Below, piece after piece: positions 1 to 11,898 of a DNA stretch of 64,000 bases. The translations under genes were made by a program, and so were the position numbers. The notes beneath the pieces were generated by a model that was not told the DNA's origin, searched no databases, and saw only the letters and a program-made list of their open reading frames with translations. The DNA is from Toxorhynchites rutilus septentrionalis. Taxonomy: Eukaryota > Arthropoda > Insecta > Diptera > Culicidae. The stretch is taken from positions 249,621,494 through 249,685,493 of the forward strand of contig NC_073746.1 in NCBI RefSeq assembly GCF_029784135.1, read 5' to 3'. Position 1 is the stretch's first letter. Each line of letters begins with the position of its first letter.

Positions 1-291
1 TAGATACGTTGAACCTTTCTTCGAAAAATCGTAACTTGAAATCAAGATGTCTGATTAAAATATTCTGTACGGCAAAGCTGTTGGGAAAATATTGAACTAT
101 TCATGAAAAATATAATTTTAAACGCACCTTTAAAAAATCTTACTAACAATTTAATTTAATGTTTTATATCGTGGAGGACCCCTTCTTCGATATTTTTAAA
201 TATATTGTTATTGAAAAATTAAAAAAATATTGATATGAAGGGATATGACCAACTTCGTATAGCGAAAATAATGTTTGTGAAATTTCTATAC
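1..291. other. AT-rich sequence, nothing recognised
   Basis: Low-complexity A+T-rich DNA upstream of the first mariner relic. I see no exon-like open frame, splice pair or recognisable repeat. Confidence 0.5.
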
Positions 292-306
292 AGTGTCGGA
301 AATTAA

Positions 307-321
307 GGGGGGGGGGGGGGG
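307..321. repeat. Homopolymer run of 15 G
   Basis: An uninterrupted poly-G tract in otherwise A+T-rich DNA, just inside the presumed left end of the mariner relic. It may be slippage expansion of a shorter G run, or an assembly error. Confidence 0.9.
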
Positions 322-371
322 CTGTCAACCAAAGCGTCATATCGTTAGTTCAATGTCTGCCATTTTACAAT

Positions 372-1428
372 ATGGATCGTTTTAGCATCGCACAACGTGT
401 TAATTTTGTTAAATTATACTATAAAAATGATGAAAAACCGGCAAATGTTTTTCGAGCATTACGGACGGATTTTGGTCGTCATGGACGGCCTACAGAGCAC
501 ACAATCGCTAATGTAGTGCGTAAATTCGAACAAACTGGATCCGTAGCGGATATTGTGGAACCTGTGCATCATCGTAATGTGCGTTCGGCCGAAAATATTG
601 CTGCTGTTGCTGCCAGTGTGGAGGATGCTTAGCAATTGGGCTTGTCAAACACATCATTGTGGCGAATTTTGCATTTGGACTTGCACCTACATCCATATAA
701 AGTCCAACTGGTACAAAAATTAGAGCGTGGTGACCATGGAATGCGTCGGGCATACGTCGATTGGGGAACGAACAACAGCAGCAAAATGCTGAATTTTCGC
801 ATCAAATTTTCTTCAGCGATGAGGCACATTTCGAGCTCGGTGGCTATGTGAACATCCAAAATTTCCGTATAAGGGGCTCAGAAAATCCACACGTGATTGT
901 TGAGAGGCCATTGCATCCGCCAAAAGTCACTGTTTGGTGCGCATTATGGTCTGGTGGAGTCATCGGGCCGTATTTCTTTGAAAATGAGGACGGCGAGACG
1001 GTAACTGTGAATGGTTAGCGCTATGGCCGCATGTTAACCGATTTTTTTGCCACAAATTGAAGATATGGATACGGATGACATGTGGTTTCAGCAGGACGGC
1101 GCCACGTGCCACACAACACGACCGAACATGGCCATATTGCGAACGAAATTCGAGGGACGCATAATTTCGCGTTTTGGTGATGCCAATTGGCCGTCCAGAT
1201 CATGCGATTTGAACCCGCTAGACATTTTTTTTGTGGGGTTATGCGAAAGACCGTGTCTAGGCCTACTCTCCGCAAACTCTTGAACATTTGAAAGACAACA
1301 TTCGTGAAGTTATGACCGAGATACCGCCCCATATGTGCCGAAAAGTCATCGAAAATTACCTGTTCCGGATCAAAGTGTGCGAGGAAGCCCTAGGTGGACA
1401 TTTGAATGATGTTGTATTTCACACATAA
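372..1428 (+). pseudogene. Transposase relic, IS630-Tc1-mariner superfamily, DD41D
   Basis: It opens with MDRFSIAQRVNFVKLYY, a helix-turn-helix-type N-terminus. The catalytic domain shows SDEAHFEL (first Asp) and QQDGATCHT (second Asp). The third Asp is in NPLD with 41 residues between it and the second, which fits the DD41D (rosa-like) group. The frame is broken repeatedly. A stop lies after codon 86 at a probable small deletion, there is a frame change near 755, an in-frame TAG at 1016-1018, and a frame change in the T run near 1050. Another frame change follows the third catalytic Asp near 1230. The C-terminal part can still be followed to a TAA near 1428. No active enzyme can be made. Family membership is well supported; the exact clade rests on my residue count. 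Confidence 0.85.
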
Positions 1429-1671
1429 TGGCATAAACCAAACTTGAATTTGAAATAAAAGTTTCATCGAAATTCGAATTCTAAGTGTGTTTTATTTCAA
1501 TTTACTTTCGGAATTTAAAGTTGGAAAACCCTGTATATATAAAAATATCGAAGGGTGGGTCTTTCATTTCATATCATATCTATAAACGTTTTTAACATTG
1601 GATTCAATTTTTAAAAGATTTTTGAACGGTGTATTTCAAATTTCATTTTTCACTTTTTTGGTGTGAATTCT

Positions 1672-1753
1672 TTCGAACACTCACATTTTCTTACTAAGCG
1701 AGCGTTCGTGGGTTCGGTTGCAGAACTCTTCATTGATTGATCTTCTAATAGGT
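1672..1753 (-). mobile_element. Fragment of family H near its CTAG end
   Basis: About 80 bp match the stretch that follows the CTAG end in complete copies, running from a form of CACGTTTTCTTACTAAGCG to TTCATTGATTGATCTTCTAA. The terminus itself is missing. It shows that family H is also present as old scraps. Confidence 0.6.
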
Positions 1754-1798
1754 CATTCACAATTATTTTACCATGAATTTCTGCCAAAACTTGTCATT

Positions 1799-2108
1799 CA
1801 GCCATTCCATGCGAAATCGATATAGTGGTTCTTAGATTTTCGTAAAAAGTGGTAATTTTGTTCTTTATCGCAAAATATTTGACCCGTATTTCTTTATTTT
1901 TTCATTAGGGTTAACATTTCCATTTTAGGGTGGTCTGAAAAACCCCCTTTTCCTCTTTTTTTTCATTCTAAAAAATGACTTTAAAAAAATTTGAACAATT
2001 TAAGCCATTCAGATGATCGACATATCAAATTATAGTCACGATAAAAAAAATTAAATTTCTTGAAGGCGTGAGTTTTCAAAAATTTGATGTATCGATCATC
2101 TGACTAGG
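1799..2108. mobile_element. Family P fragment (long inverted-repeat element)
   Basis: It begins with the family terminus CAGCCATTCCATG, then the GGTTCTTAGATTTTCGT block and the ATGATCGACATATCAAATT block. It ends near a reversed GATCATCTGA block. It is probably an internally deleted copy. Confidence 0.6.
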
Positions 2109-5100
2109 GGAATAGGGAGAGGAGAGAGAAAACTGCTCATTCGTCTAGATAAGGGTTTCTGAAGCTATTTCGGGCAAGAGACCCCATTTCAGAATGAAGT
2201 GATACCTCAGACTCCCATAGCCAAATTTGTTGTTTTTCTACATGCAAGCTTGCGTATATGTATCAAATACAGATCAAGCAAAACACACTTGTTCATACTT
2301 TTTTACTTGCCGAATTTTTCATCTTGTACGAACATATGCACGTTTTCTGTTGATTTTTTAAAAAGTACAACAATAATGCTTTCTAGTGAAAGATTTGTTA
2401 TTTTTATAACAAGTTGGTTCACGTAACACAAAGGATCGATATCGACCACTTTGAAAATCCAGTCGGCCGCAATAATAATAAAATTACACGTATTTCGGTT
2501 TGAATTACTTCCTCTTGTACACAAAACTGTACAAAACTGAAATAAATCTTTAATTGAAAAAGCAATTTGACTTATTTAACTAAAGATACTAAAATATATA
2601 AAACATGGAAAAATACGAAAAATATGAAAATGAATATGTCATTTGTGAACCATAGATAATGCTTGTTGTTTCAATAATCATTCTGTTTTATGTAATTATG
2701 TAATTATGTTTATGTAACTATGTGTAATATCTCGAATTTGCGTTCGTTCCGTCATGGGTAAAACTTTTTATAATTCTTTTCGAAGGTATACTTCAGAAGT
2801 ACATCTAAATCATTGAAATACGTTTGAATATGTTGAACTATAAAGAATAATTTTAGAATGTCCTAAATTCCCACTCATCACTGCTGTTCAATTCATGACT
2901 ATATTTATCGATAGCAATATTTTACACAATTAGTCAAAATAAGAATGACAAAGCTTCAATAGAAGACACATTCTGTAATTTGCAATTTTCAAAGTTTTCT
3001 ACAAGAATTTACTATTATAGCTTTTCGAGTCAAACCAATCTCGCGAGAGAAACCACCAGGAGTATAAATATGAAACCGTTTTTTTTTATTGATAATACAC
3101 GTTTATTATTCTCGAATTGTTTAAAATGTTTTATCGAAACTAATGGATGTTGAAAACAGTTTGAGGCAAACCGCTCATCGTGTCATTTTCGCACATTTTC
3201 CAATGAATTGAAGCGCTGTTCAGTGAGCGCGTATCCGATCGAGGAAAACATATTGTAACCGGAAGGAACTGAGTCTGGGGAACAAGACGCATGCGGTAGT
3301 TCATCCCGAATGAGTAGCGCAACTGTTATTGAGTTTGATCATCTTCTACGTCCAGTAATACTTGCAATTTGGCAAGGTTTTTATATGTTCCTCGTTCCTA
3401 ATTTTAATTTTTTTTTGAACTACTCATAAAATTGCGAATTGCCGAGTGCATGCTTGCCGTTAGCTTCCACCATTCTATTAAATCAAAAATCCTCTAATAT
3501 GCATTATATATTCCATATTACGATTCCTCATCCCTCAAAGGGTTTAAATTAACGAAAATTGGAATCTTTACTATTTTTTCATACAAACTACGCTCTGTTC
3601 ATTTCTATTCTTAAGCTCGGTCCGTTTTCAACTTATTGGGTATAGATAAACCATTCGTGATTTCAAATATAAACTCCGACTCCAGCAAGAGGTCTTTCCT
3701 AGTGCTGATATCACACACAACGATTTTGCTCGATACAAAACCCAAGAGCAAAAGCGCTTCGTAGTGTCAATGGTGTTGGAATAAAAGATATCGCACAAAG
3801 TGGAGCAATTTCATTTGGTGGAAGCACCACATAGATTTGCATCCCGACTGGTGGAGAGTTCCTTTGTGTGTTTGTATCACAAGCTCACACTGTTTTTGTG
3901 TGCTTGTATTTTTTCGAGGAGCTGGAATGAGCTCTTCGTTTTGTACATTGTGCGAACGTTGGTCCATGACGTCGTTATCCTTTTCGCAATCGGTGAACTA
4001 TCCTATTTTCTCTCTTCAACAAAGTTTGGGACCAGAGAGAAATTCCTGTGGATTGGACTAAGGATCAGATTTGATGCAATTAGCAGCAAAAGTGATATAT
4101 GAAAAATTAAAAAGAATGAAAAAAAAACAACCTACATCGTCGTTATTATTTCAAGTCATATTCGTTCCCATGGCAACCTAGCATTGGTAGGTAACATTGT
4201 CAAATCAACTCTCAGCTCTTTCTCAACATGCTCTAATCGCTGTCTAGAGTAACACTAATTCACTGAAATCGATACACAGGGTTTATATACTTGCTGCACG
4301 GCAAATTGCATCGCCACTTGGTCCTTTCAGAAGGCGAAACTAGGGAAGCGCCAATCGAAACGTGGGATTTAGTGCAGCAGAAAATCAAACCAAACGCAGA
4401 ATTCATTGTACAGTCCCGTATTCGTATTGGATGAGCCACTGAGAGAACATAGATTGCTTGAACCAATCGACCAATCAGAGCGTGAGATTCTTGTTTAGAT
4501 AATGCTAGACGTTTATCAATTGTTCGATAGTTAGTTTCATAAATTATATTATCAATATATCATCCGTAAATGGCTGGGAAATGAGCGCTTGAAATTGGCC
4601 GTTATCGAGATGCAACCGATTCCTGAAATGTCCCATAGTTTTACATTTTAGATTGGTTGAAAATTTGCAGAAATATTTTTCATTCTTGATACGTGGTGTA
4701 GCATGTCGTATAAGTGAGGATCGCTAGACTGTTGACTGTTTCCAAACATATACATGTTATTTTTAACTCTTAATCTAATTGGGCAATGCTGGACAAAATC
4801 GACTCTAAGATTAAGCCCACCTCAATAATAGCGACTCCCAGTTGCTTATGTTTTAGCGGAATCGTTCGATAGCCACCTTGAGTACACCACATCACCCACC
4901 AATGCGTTTCCATTCATTTGATTCAGCATTTGTTAAGGTACACCTACCACATTTTTCATACAACTGAACTGTCTGTTTATATTTATTCTTCGAGCAGTCG
5001 GATAAGCACGGATGATTTTTCTCCGTTATGTGCAGCTCAAATTTAGGACAAAATACTCCATCGCCTGGTGATTATATCACCGATTTGTGTTGTGCACACG

Positions 5101-6464
5101 TTCAATTGCGGCGTTGATGATCGCTGGCTGGTATCTTTGGCTTTTGGCCGCCGGAGGGTTTGTTTTGATGGAGCAGCAGTTAAAAACGCGTGTCTTTCGG
5201 GAGTTTAGTTGATTTCGAGTCACGGTGATGAAATGTTGTCCCAGTGATATCTGTGTTTTTTGCGCACGGGTTGGTTTATGGACAGTAGTGACAATCTTAG
5301 TTCTCATTTGACAGTTGACGATGGTTTTTGAATAAACCATCGTGTACTGTCACAAGATCAGTGTAGTTGTAGAGCTCTGTGTTCCATAGGAAGTGAAAGA
5401 TTATGATAATCGAATATCTAATCTAGGCGCAATTCAAGCAACAAATGATCGATCAAATGATGTTGAAACATTGAACAACATTCACGAAGTGATAACTCTG
5501 TTCCCCGTTGGTAAGCCACGATGAATAGATGACCCAGCAATGAAAGCGAACGACGTGGAATAGATGAAAATTGAGCAGGTACACGATCGATTCATAATAT
5601 AGCTATGGACTTAACATGAATTAATTAGTAAAACGTTTTTAAACCCTAATTTCCTGAGAATGATCTCAAGGTGGCTATCATAAACACCGCAAACCTCTCA
5701 GGGCATCATGAATTATACAAAAAAAAACAACTCATCATTTCACATTATTAGAATTACACAATCGCTGGGACACGCATACAATACGTCAGTTTCAAGCCGA
5801 TCCCATCGAACAATAATTTAAATCTACATTTTTGCAACGACGATGACGACGACGACAAGGGCGACGATCATCATAATTTCCTCGGTTGAACGGTTGCGCC
5901 GTTTGATGTTTCTCTCGCTGCTGATCTCGCTACTAAATTTATTGCACTAGTGGCACCTTGGGTCGATCGTTTTCACGCTTCATTTATTGTGCGCGCTTTG
6001 ATTTCAATACTCACGAAATTACACCTTTCCATTGTGTCGCTTTCATGCGAACCATGAATTACAAAAAAACGCCGTAGCTTGATGTCAGCCGTGAATTTTG
6101 CCGAGTTGAATACTAAGTGTGGAGTGCGATTAATGTCAATGTTACTCCAAAAAGTTATACGTCAATGGTATAATGTGAAGTTGATGGTTCCAAACGTGGT
6201 TCCGATTATTTTCCAATTCTGTAATTATTATTCAATCGGTGACGTTAATTTTGGTAAAATATTTACAATTTTGTCTCCGGCTTTAGAAGTAACGAATGCT
6301 CATCTAAAAATTCAGCTGTCGCTGCGAGAAGAGAACAGACAAAAAAGATAATAGCGTTAATGAGTTTGGACGGATCGCGGGAAATTATCGTGTGGCGATT
6401 GCATAATCTTCTGCTGCTGCAGCTTGGCGATGTCGTCCGGTGCAGCTGCCGGTTAGCAACTTAC
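2109..6464. other. Long stretch without a supported gene
   Basis: Mostly A+T-rich, with slightly more mixed composition at 5100-6300. It holds a 44-bp hairpin at 5309-5352, a short GAC-rich run near 5840, and no open frame with exon-like borders that I would defend. Reading frames near 3800-4100 look random. Confidence 0.4.
5309..5352. repeat. Nested inverted repeat (hairpin)
   Basis: Outer arms TGACAGT/ACTGTCA enclose inner arms CGATGGTTT/AAACCATCG around a 6-nt loop. This would fold into a two-part stem. No function can be assigned. Confidence 0.7.
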
Positions 6465-6638
6465 CCAAACGAACGCACTCTTAGGCCGATGGGGATGTGG
6501 ATTTGAAGACATCTCGGTATGGTGATGATGATGGGATTGGACGAGGGGTGTGATAGGACGCGACGAAGCGAAATGCGTTTCTTTGATCGCTTCGGGACGT
6601 TTGCAATTAAACTGTGCTCTACAAAATTGATGATGCAT
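6465..6638 (-). CDS. Candidate coding exon ending at a GTAAGT donor
   Basis: On the minus strand an ATG-started frame runs 58 codons into a consensus donor (TTTGG|GTAAGTT). A second in-frame ATG at 6510-6512 would give a 16-codon first exon, MSSNPHPHRPKSAFVW. The local sequence is less A+T-rich than its surroundings. I found no matching acceptor downstream that I trust, and an overlapping frame on the same strand is also open. The protein is not recognised. Confidence 0.2.
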
Positions 6639-6890
6639 CCGGCAGCTGGTGTTCGACGCATTAGCAAGAAATGGGACAGTTTCGGTAGGTGTTTGCGCAA
6701 TGAGATTTGAGACGGAAAGATTTTTGCGAACATGAAGGCATACCTAGTAGTTTGCATCTATGAATGAAGTGGGTTCCAGATAAAAATGAACAAACTCTAA
6801 ATGTAGTATAGAGCGATTCCACACCAAATTAACCGTTAGCTGCCCAATCATCTCCGATTTGTTCAAACTTAATACATAAGGTTGCATATA

Positions 6891-7232
6891 CAGTAGAACC
6901 CCGATTATCCGCGAAGTAGTCGGGCTAAATCAACGCGTATAACAAAAATCGCGGATAACGCAATTAAGGGCTAAAATGAGGTACAAACCCGAAAAAAAGA
7001 TATTTTAGCATGAAAACTATGTTTTATCAATACAGAAATTGTTGAACTATCAATCTGTGAGGTCGTTTACATAAGTGATCAGATAATGTGGAAGGCATGA
7101 CCGAAACAAAAGAGCAAGACTCTACCACTCACTGACAAATTTCGGGAAGGTTTATAGAATAACTAAGGAATTCGCATTCGCTGATAATCCGCACCGCGGA
7201 TCATCCGCTCGCGGATAATCGAGGTTCTACTG
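6891..7232. mobile_element. Tigger/pogo-type MITE
   Basis: A 342-bp element flanked by TA on both sides (6889-6890 and 7233-7234). The left terminus reads CAGTAGAACCCCGATTATCC. The right, reverse-complemented, reads CAGTAGAACCTCGATTATCC, so the first 20 bp differ at one position, and both continue with GCG. This terminus type is known from Tigger/pogo elements. The interior has no coding capacity, so it is non-autonomous. Confidence 0.85.
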
Positions 7233-7714
7233 TACACAAAACTACAATTTTCATCATAATATGACCAATTTTTATTGCGATTGATTTTTTTTATTAAGGC
7301 ATTTTCCATCATTATTATTTTTTTCAACAAATAATAGCTCGAATTTGAGCCGTCTAGTTAAAATATGGTAAAAATTGTTATAAAACTTGCTCAGACATTT
7401 AATTTGATATTGGAAACTTTCTGCCCCAAAACATTCGCATTGAATTTCGTTTTTATGTATTTTTATTGAATGCTGTTTTATTTTTATATAGCTTTAGTGT
7501 TGGTTTCACCAAACGCAGATATTTTCTAGAAATTGATGAAATTTCAATACTTTGCAAAATCGTATCATTCTAAGAATAGCAATATAAAAAAATTTAATCC
7601 ACGTGCACTTCTGCACAACAAAGCATATATAAAACTTTCATTTGTAAATTACCCGATCTCGAGATATTATTAATTTTATACAGTGAAACATATTATGAAC
7701 ATGAAATAAATTAA
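7233..7714. other. AT-rich sequence, nothing recognised
   Basis: Runs of A and T with no open frame of interest. No repeat family from elsewhere in the window is recognised here. Confidence 0.45.
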
Positions 7715-7970
7715 AGGTCTGAAGTCCAGCCGGCCTTAGTTCAATCTCTGCTTGACATCTTTGGTATTGTTTTGGATATAATTCCAAGCAGACATTCAGT
7801 CAGAGAGAATGAAAAGTCTGCACCATACATACAAACATTTTTGTACACTCTTAATACTCTTGAACTCTTAAATAATAGGTGCTTATATTTGTGCATTTGA
7901 CACCTTAACATAATAAAAGGTACATTTTCTGCCAAGAATGATATCTTTTCTCCCAACGCTAGTTTGGGTG
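7715..7970 (-). mobile_element. Family R fragment with tRNA-like segment
   Basis: It carries the B-box-side segment AGCCGGCCTTAGTTCAATC near its left edge. It ends with CTAGTTTGGGTG next to TA, as in the other R copies. The opposite end is missing, so this is a truncated copy beside the more complete one at 8085-8442. Confidence 0.6.
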
Positions 7971-8084
7971 TATTTGGCCACGAACTTCTAATAGCATCGG
8001 TTGTGTGATGGCGGCGGAGGGGACATCAACCACTGCGGAACAAATTCTCACTGCTTCATCTAAAAAATACAGCTCTCACTACTG

Positions 8085-8442
8085 CACCCAAAATTAATTT
8101 TAAGCACATTTTAAACACTTTCCAACTTCATTTTATAATTGGGTGTAATGTTATCCCGCATTTATACAACAGCAGTGGTGGCTATGTGGATAGCGTGCTC
8201 GTGTAGAACAGCATTGCATTCTAGCCGGCCTTGGTTCGATCCCCGTTGACATAGTTTGGATTTTTTTTGGCTCAATCCCGAAAGAGATGGAAATAGAAAG
8301 AGGGTGTCTGCTCCAATACATACAAACGTTTTAAAGCTTTTGAAACAGTTGCTTTTATTTGCTCATTTCACTCTACAGTACACGAAAAAGCATTTTTTTT
8401 CTACCGAAGATAAAATGTTTTCTGCAAACGCTAGTTTGGGTG
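8085..8442 (-). mobile_element. Family R element, short TIR with internal tRNA-like promoter
   Basis: The ends are CACCCAAA and TTTGGGTG as inverted repeats. Inside lies a tRNA-like stretch at about 8175-8255, with TGGCTATGTGGATAGCGTG resembling an A box and GGTTCGATCCC matching the B-box consensus. The element thus combines DNA-transposon ends with a pol III type promoter. The reading frame over the right half has no known similarity and is probably incidental. Confidence 0.65.
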
Positions 8443-8627
8443 TGGGAAACACCTTCTTCACATACGGTTTGGTTGCTCAACTACGTTTCCGCTTTCAAAC
8501 CGGAAACAATTATCGAATTCACAAAAGATGAATGATCGATCGGAAAAAGTCATCAATAAGTCGGAACACATTCCTTAATTCACACAAGATCTCCTCCGTA
8601 AAGAATATAAATATCTATTTACTTTTT

Positions 8628-9570
8628 CAGCCATTCCATGTTAAACCGATAAAGTGGTTCTCAGATTTTCGTGAAAAATGATTGTGTTGTTCCTTATCGC
8701 AAAATAATAGACCTTTTTTTCATTTTTTCATTTTCCGAAAATTCAACTTTTCCCCTTTTTGTCTCCAAAAATGATTTTTTTTGAAATTCATAACTTGTGA
8801 TCTACTGGACCGATTCTGATGATCGACATATCAAATTGAAGACATTCAGTAAGTCTGTTTTGAAAAATATTACACTGCAGAATATTCTTCTTCTTTCTTT
8901 GTTTTTAAGAGGCTTTAAACTTTGCAGTTCATTCGCCTCTATTCTATTTTGGTAATTATTGTTTGCGTTTGTTTTTTTTTATAGTTTACATGGTCTCGGG
9001 ACGAAGGACGATATATTTTTTTCTTGAAAGCTGAAGTTTTTCACATAACATATCCAAAAATCAGAGAGGTTTTTTTTCGTTTTTGAGTTATAGTTTTTTA
9101 AAGTTTACCGATGTTCCAAAAATTATTTTTTAATCTTTTTCAAAAATGAAATTAATGACTTTTGATTTTGGCTTCAATTTGATATGTCGATCATCTGAAC
9201 CAATTCATTAAATCAAAATTTATGAATTTTTGAAAAATGGCATTTTGGGAAAAGGAAAAAAAAGATTTTTGATTGATTAATTTAGAAAACTCATGACTCA
9301 AAAAAGACAAAAACACCTACCTGATTTTTGGGTATGTCACGTAAAAAAACCTCAGCTTTCAAGAAAAATATGAATATATATAGCGTCTATGGTCCCGAGT
9401 CCATGTGAGCTACAAAAAACAATCAATCAATCAATCTTTTTTGTAAGTTTATTTTTTTAATAAGCTATTAGCTACTAGAACTAGCTCATTAGCTTCAATT
9501 TGATATGTCGATCATCACAATCGGTCCAGTAGCTTAAAAGTTATGAATTTAAAAAAAGTCATTTTAGAGG
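8628..9570. mobile_element. Family P element, right end degraded
   Basis: It starts with CAGCCATTCCATG and carries the ordered family blocks: GGTTCTCAGATTTTCGTGAA, GATGATCGACATATCAAATT, and CTTGAAAGCTGA. The same blocks return in reverse orientation after about 9180, so the element is largely palindromic. The mirrored terminal CATGGAATG is missing. Confidence 0.65.
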
Positions 9571-9669
9571 TTGATTTTTTGTAGTACTGTAGTACAATAT
9601 GAAAGGAAAAAGTTATTAAATAAAATGTCATATGAAATTTGAAAAAAGCGATGTAGTTAAAAGGAACAC

Positions 9670-9887
9670 CTTTTACTAGAAGTAGAATTATGAAATATGA
9701 TTTTTTGTATAAAAACATCACTTTAAAACACATTGCGCAATAAATACATATCTATAGTTCACAGAAAATTAATTATTGTTTTTATTTTTCATAATCTTAT
9801 GTGTCATGTATCACTGCTCTTCCAAGGAAAACTAATTCCGACCAGTACGATGTTCAAGTCCAAATCTAATACGACCACAAAGGGCTA
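9670..9887. mobile_element. Fragment of piggyBac-like family B
   Basis: It matches the right part of the complete copy at 59261-60137, including TAATTCCGACCAGTACGA and the terminal CGACCACAAAGGG. The terminal TTAA has changed to CTAA, so this is an old copy. Confidence 0.6.
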
Positions 9888-10682
9888 ATGAACGATCATC
9901 ATCATTGTATATTACAATAACGGGAATGATACATCAAGTGTTTGAATCATTTTCAAAATTTATTCATACATCACTGTCATTTCTATCACTGAAAAATCTC
10001 AAATCCAATGATGTTTCTTACATCGCAAAATACATGAGGCCATCCATTATTTATGTTATCACTTTGCTATACACCTTACGAAGGGAGTGAACAATAACAA
10101 GCGGAAAAAGTATATTGAAGCAACAATGAATAAGATCGTGAGACGAGACAGAGAACAACCAATTTCCTCATGCTCAATTGCAGGAAGCGAAGTGTCGATT
10201 ATCGGGTAGAATTTTTACATCCGTTTATATGCATAAGTGCCTCTAATGAGCAGATACTTCGCTTGCCTCAAGTGTCCTATCAATTCCCACCCCGGTGCCA
10301 AAAGGATGTGTGGTATAACATTACCGTAGGGTGTGGAGGTTTTCCGTTCTCACGATGTTTCTTATTTTGTGGATAATCAGTTTAATACAAAATAGGATTA
10401 CAATGTACCACTCAATGTGAAGGGAGGTCCCACATGCGATAAAACTAATTTCACGTTGTCTCCTTTATCGGTGGTATAGTTTTACATCTGATGATCCTAC
10501 GACGTAAAGATTGTATTTTAAATCGGTCGTTCAAAAAGTAAACACAGCATTAGTTCAATTACCGCAATAATACTTCATTCATAAACGACCGCAAGTACCG
10601 CGTGATTGGCGACATGTTGACTGCCATGTTAACTTGGTCGTCATGTCAATTAATAAGTGGCTTCCTGCGGAGAGCGGAACTA
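9888..10682. other. No supported feature
   Basis: Moderately A+T-rich sequence downstream of the candidate minus-strand exon. It would hold that gene's 3' untranslated region if the exon is real. I see no clear AATAAA close to its stop. Confidence 0.4.
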
Positions 10683-10974
10683 CTACCGTAAACCCATGGG
10701 CTGCCACATTGCTGAAACATTTCCAAACGTACCATTAGGTCTTTCTCCGGCAGCGTCCTGCCACGAAGGAAAGCCACGTTTACCTTTCTGCTTCAGCGCA
10801 CTGTCATCCTCCCAAACAACCATTTTACCTCTCTTGGAATCGTGCCGATAATAGGGAACGGCAGCCGTGGAAGAGTCTAGCGCTTTGGTTTGGTATCCCT
10901 CTCGCCCATTGACATCAATAGTGTGTGCTTCTTCCCTAGGTTGAATCTTGAACTTGAACCTTAGCGGAATAAAC
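10683..10974 (-). CDS. Putative 3'-terminal coding exon, protein unknown
   Basis: On the minus strand a strong acceptor (eight T then CAG) is followed by one base completing a codon and 96 open codons to TAG (10683-10685). The peptide begins FIPLRFKFKIQPREE and contains TAAVPYYRHDSKRGK and KQKGKRGFPSWQDAAGERP. It ends AMWQPMGLR. The region is markedly richer in G+C than its flanks, as coding DNA here would be. The frame is closed just upstream of the acceptor, which argues for a spliced exon rather than a single-exon gene. The preceding exon must end with two bases of a codon. A nearby donor at about 11145 (CACCAG|GTAATG) has the wrong phase in its open frame, so upstream exons may lie far away. 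A plus-strand frame overlaps but has no exon borders. Function unknown. Confidence 0.42.
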
Positions 10975-11898
10975 CTGAAAAAAAATTAATAATAATGCCC
11001 ATGCGGGAAGGAAAAGTATATGGGTAAGCAAACACATGCCAACGACAGTTGAACTTGGTTGCCGCCTGGCGACGATCGGCGTGTTGGACGACGCCAAGAC
11101 AGGCCCTGTCATAAATTATGCTACGCGAAAGTGAAGTTCGCCATTACCTGGTGAATTCGCGCTCGGCTCAAACATGGCCATAATGAGGGAAAATAAGCCT
11201 GGCCTCAATGAATTAGTTGTCTTTCCTGTTTACTGGCGGGGAACACAATGAAAGTATGAAACGGCGGGCGGCGCTTGTGAAATTTCCTCTCCGGTTTCGG
11301 ACTTCGGACCTCAGTTTCGTATCAATATTTGATTGGTGATTCTGTGTGTTGGTTTGTTTTTGTTTATTTTCAGTCCATTAGCATACTCTACTTTTCAATT
11401 ATTCCAAAGATGTATGAGGTATTCATTCTTGCTAGGAATTAGTATCAAGTAATGCACCAAAAATAAAGTCATTCGGTTTAATCATGAAGCTTAAATTCAA
11501 ATTCTGTTCAAATGATGCTACGGTTTTATTCGCCTTTATTTGGTGTAAAATTATTTTTCCGATACCTGCTCTGCATGTGCTCGTTGATATGGAGCAATTC
11601 CATGATTCCATTTATTCGCTACACCCCTGATTTGTTTTGTTGAATTGTTTCACATATAATGATGGATACTACAATTACCAATTCTCCATATCGTATAACG
11701 TATTGTAGCAGTTTTTATAAATAAAGTTCTGTCATATTCTTCAAAAGAAAAAAATCTTTTTTCTTCTGAAAATTTCGAGCATTGTGCGGTACGAAGATAT
11801 ATTTCCATCTTTCCCCCTTCTGCACTTTTTCTATTTTTCAAAAATCTACGATTATATTATATTCGTATATTCGTAAAAAGTGCCCCCAAACCTTATCA
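10975..11898. other. No supported feature; mixed-composition block at 11040-11340
   Basis: The block at 11040-11340 is less A+T-rich and includes a short minus-strand frame (MAMFEPSANSP) ending at a GT donor. That frame does not join the 10683-10974 exon in phase. The rest is A+T-rich. Confidence 0.35.

Larger units (their letters stand above)
292..1536 (+). mobile_element. Decayed Tc1/mariner element, DD41D type
   Basis: The block contains a full-length but broken transposase. Its right end reads, on the reverse strand, CAGGGTTTTCCAACTTTAAA next to TATA, a mariner-like terminus flanked by TA. The left end is poorly preserved; CAGTGTCGGAAATTAA at about 294 is the best candidate and is followed by a 15-G run. 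The number of lesions shows an old insertion. The left boundary is approximate. Confidence 0.75.
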
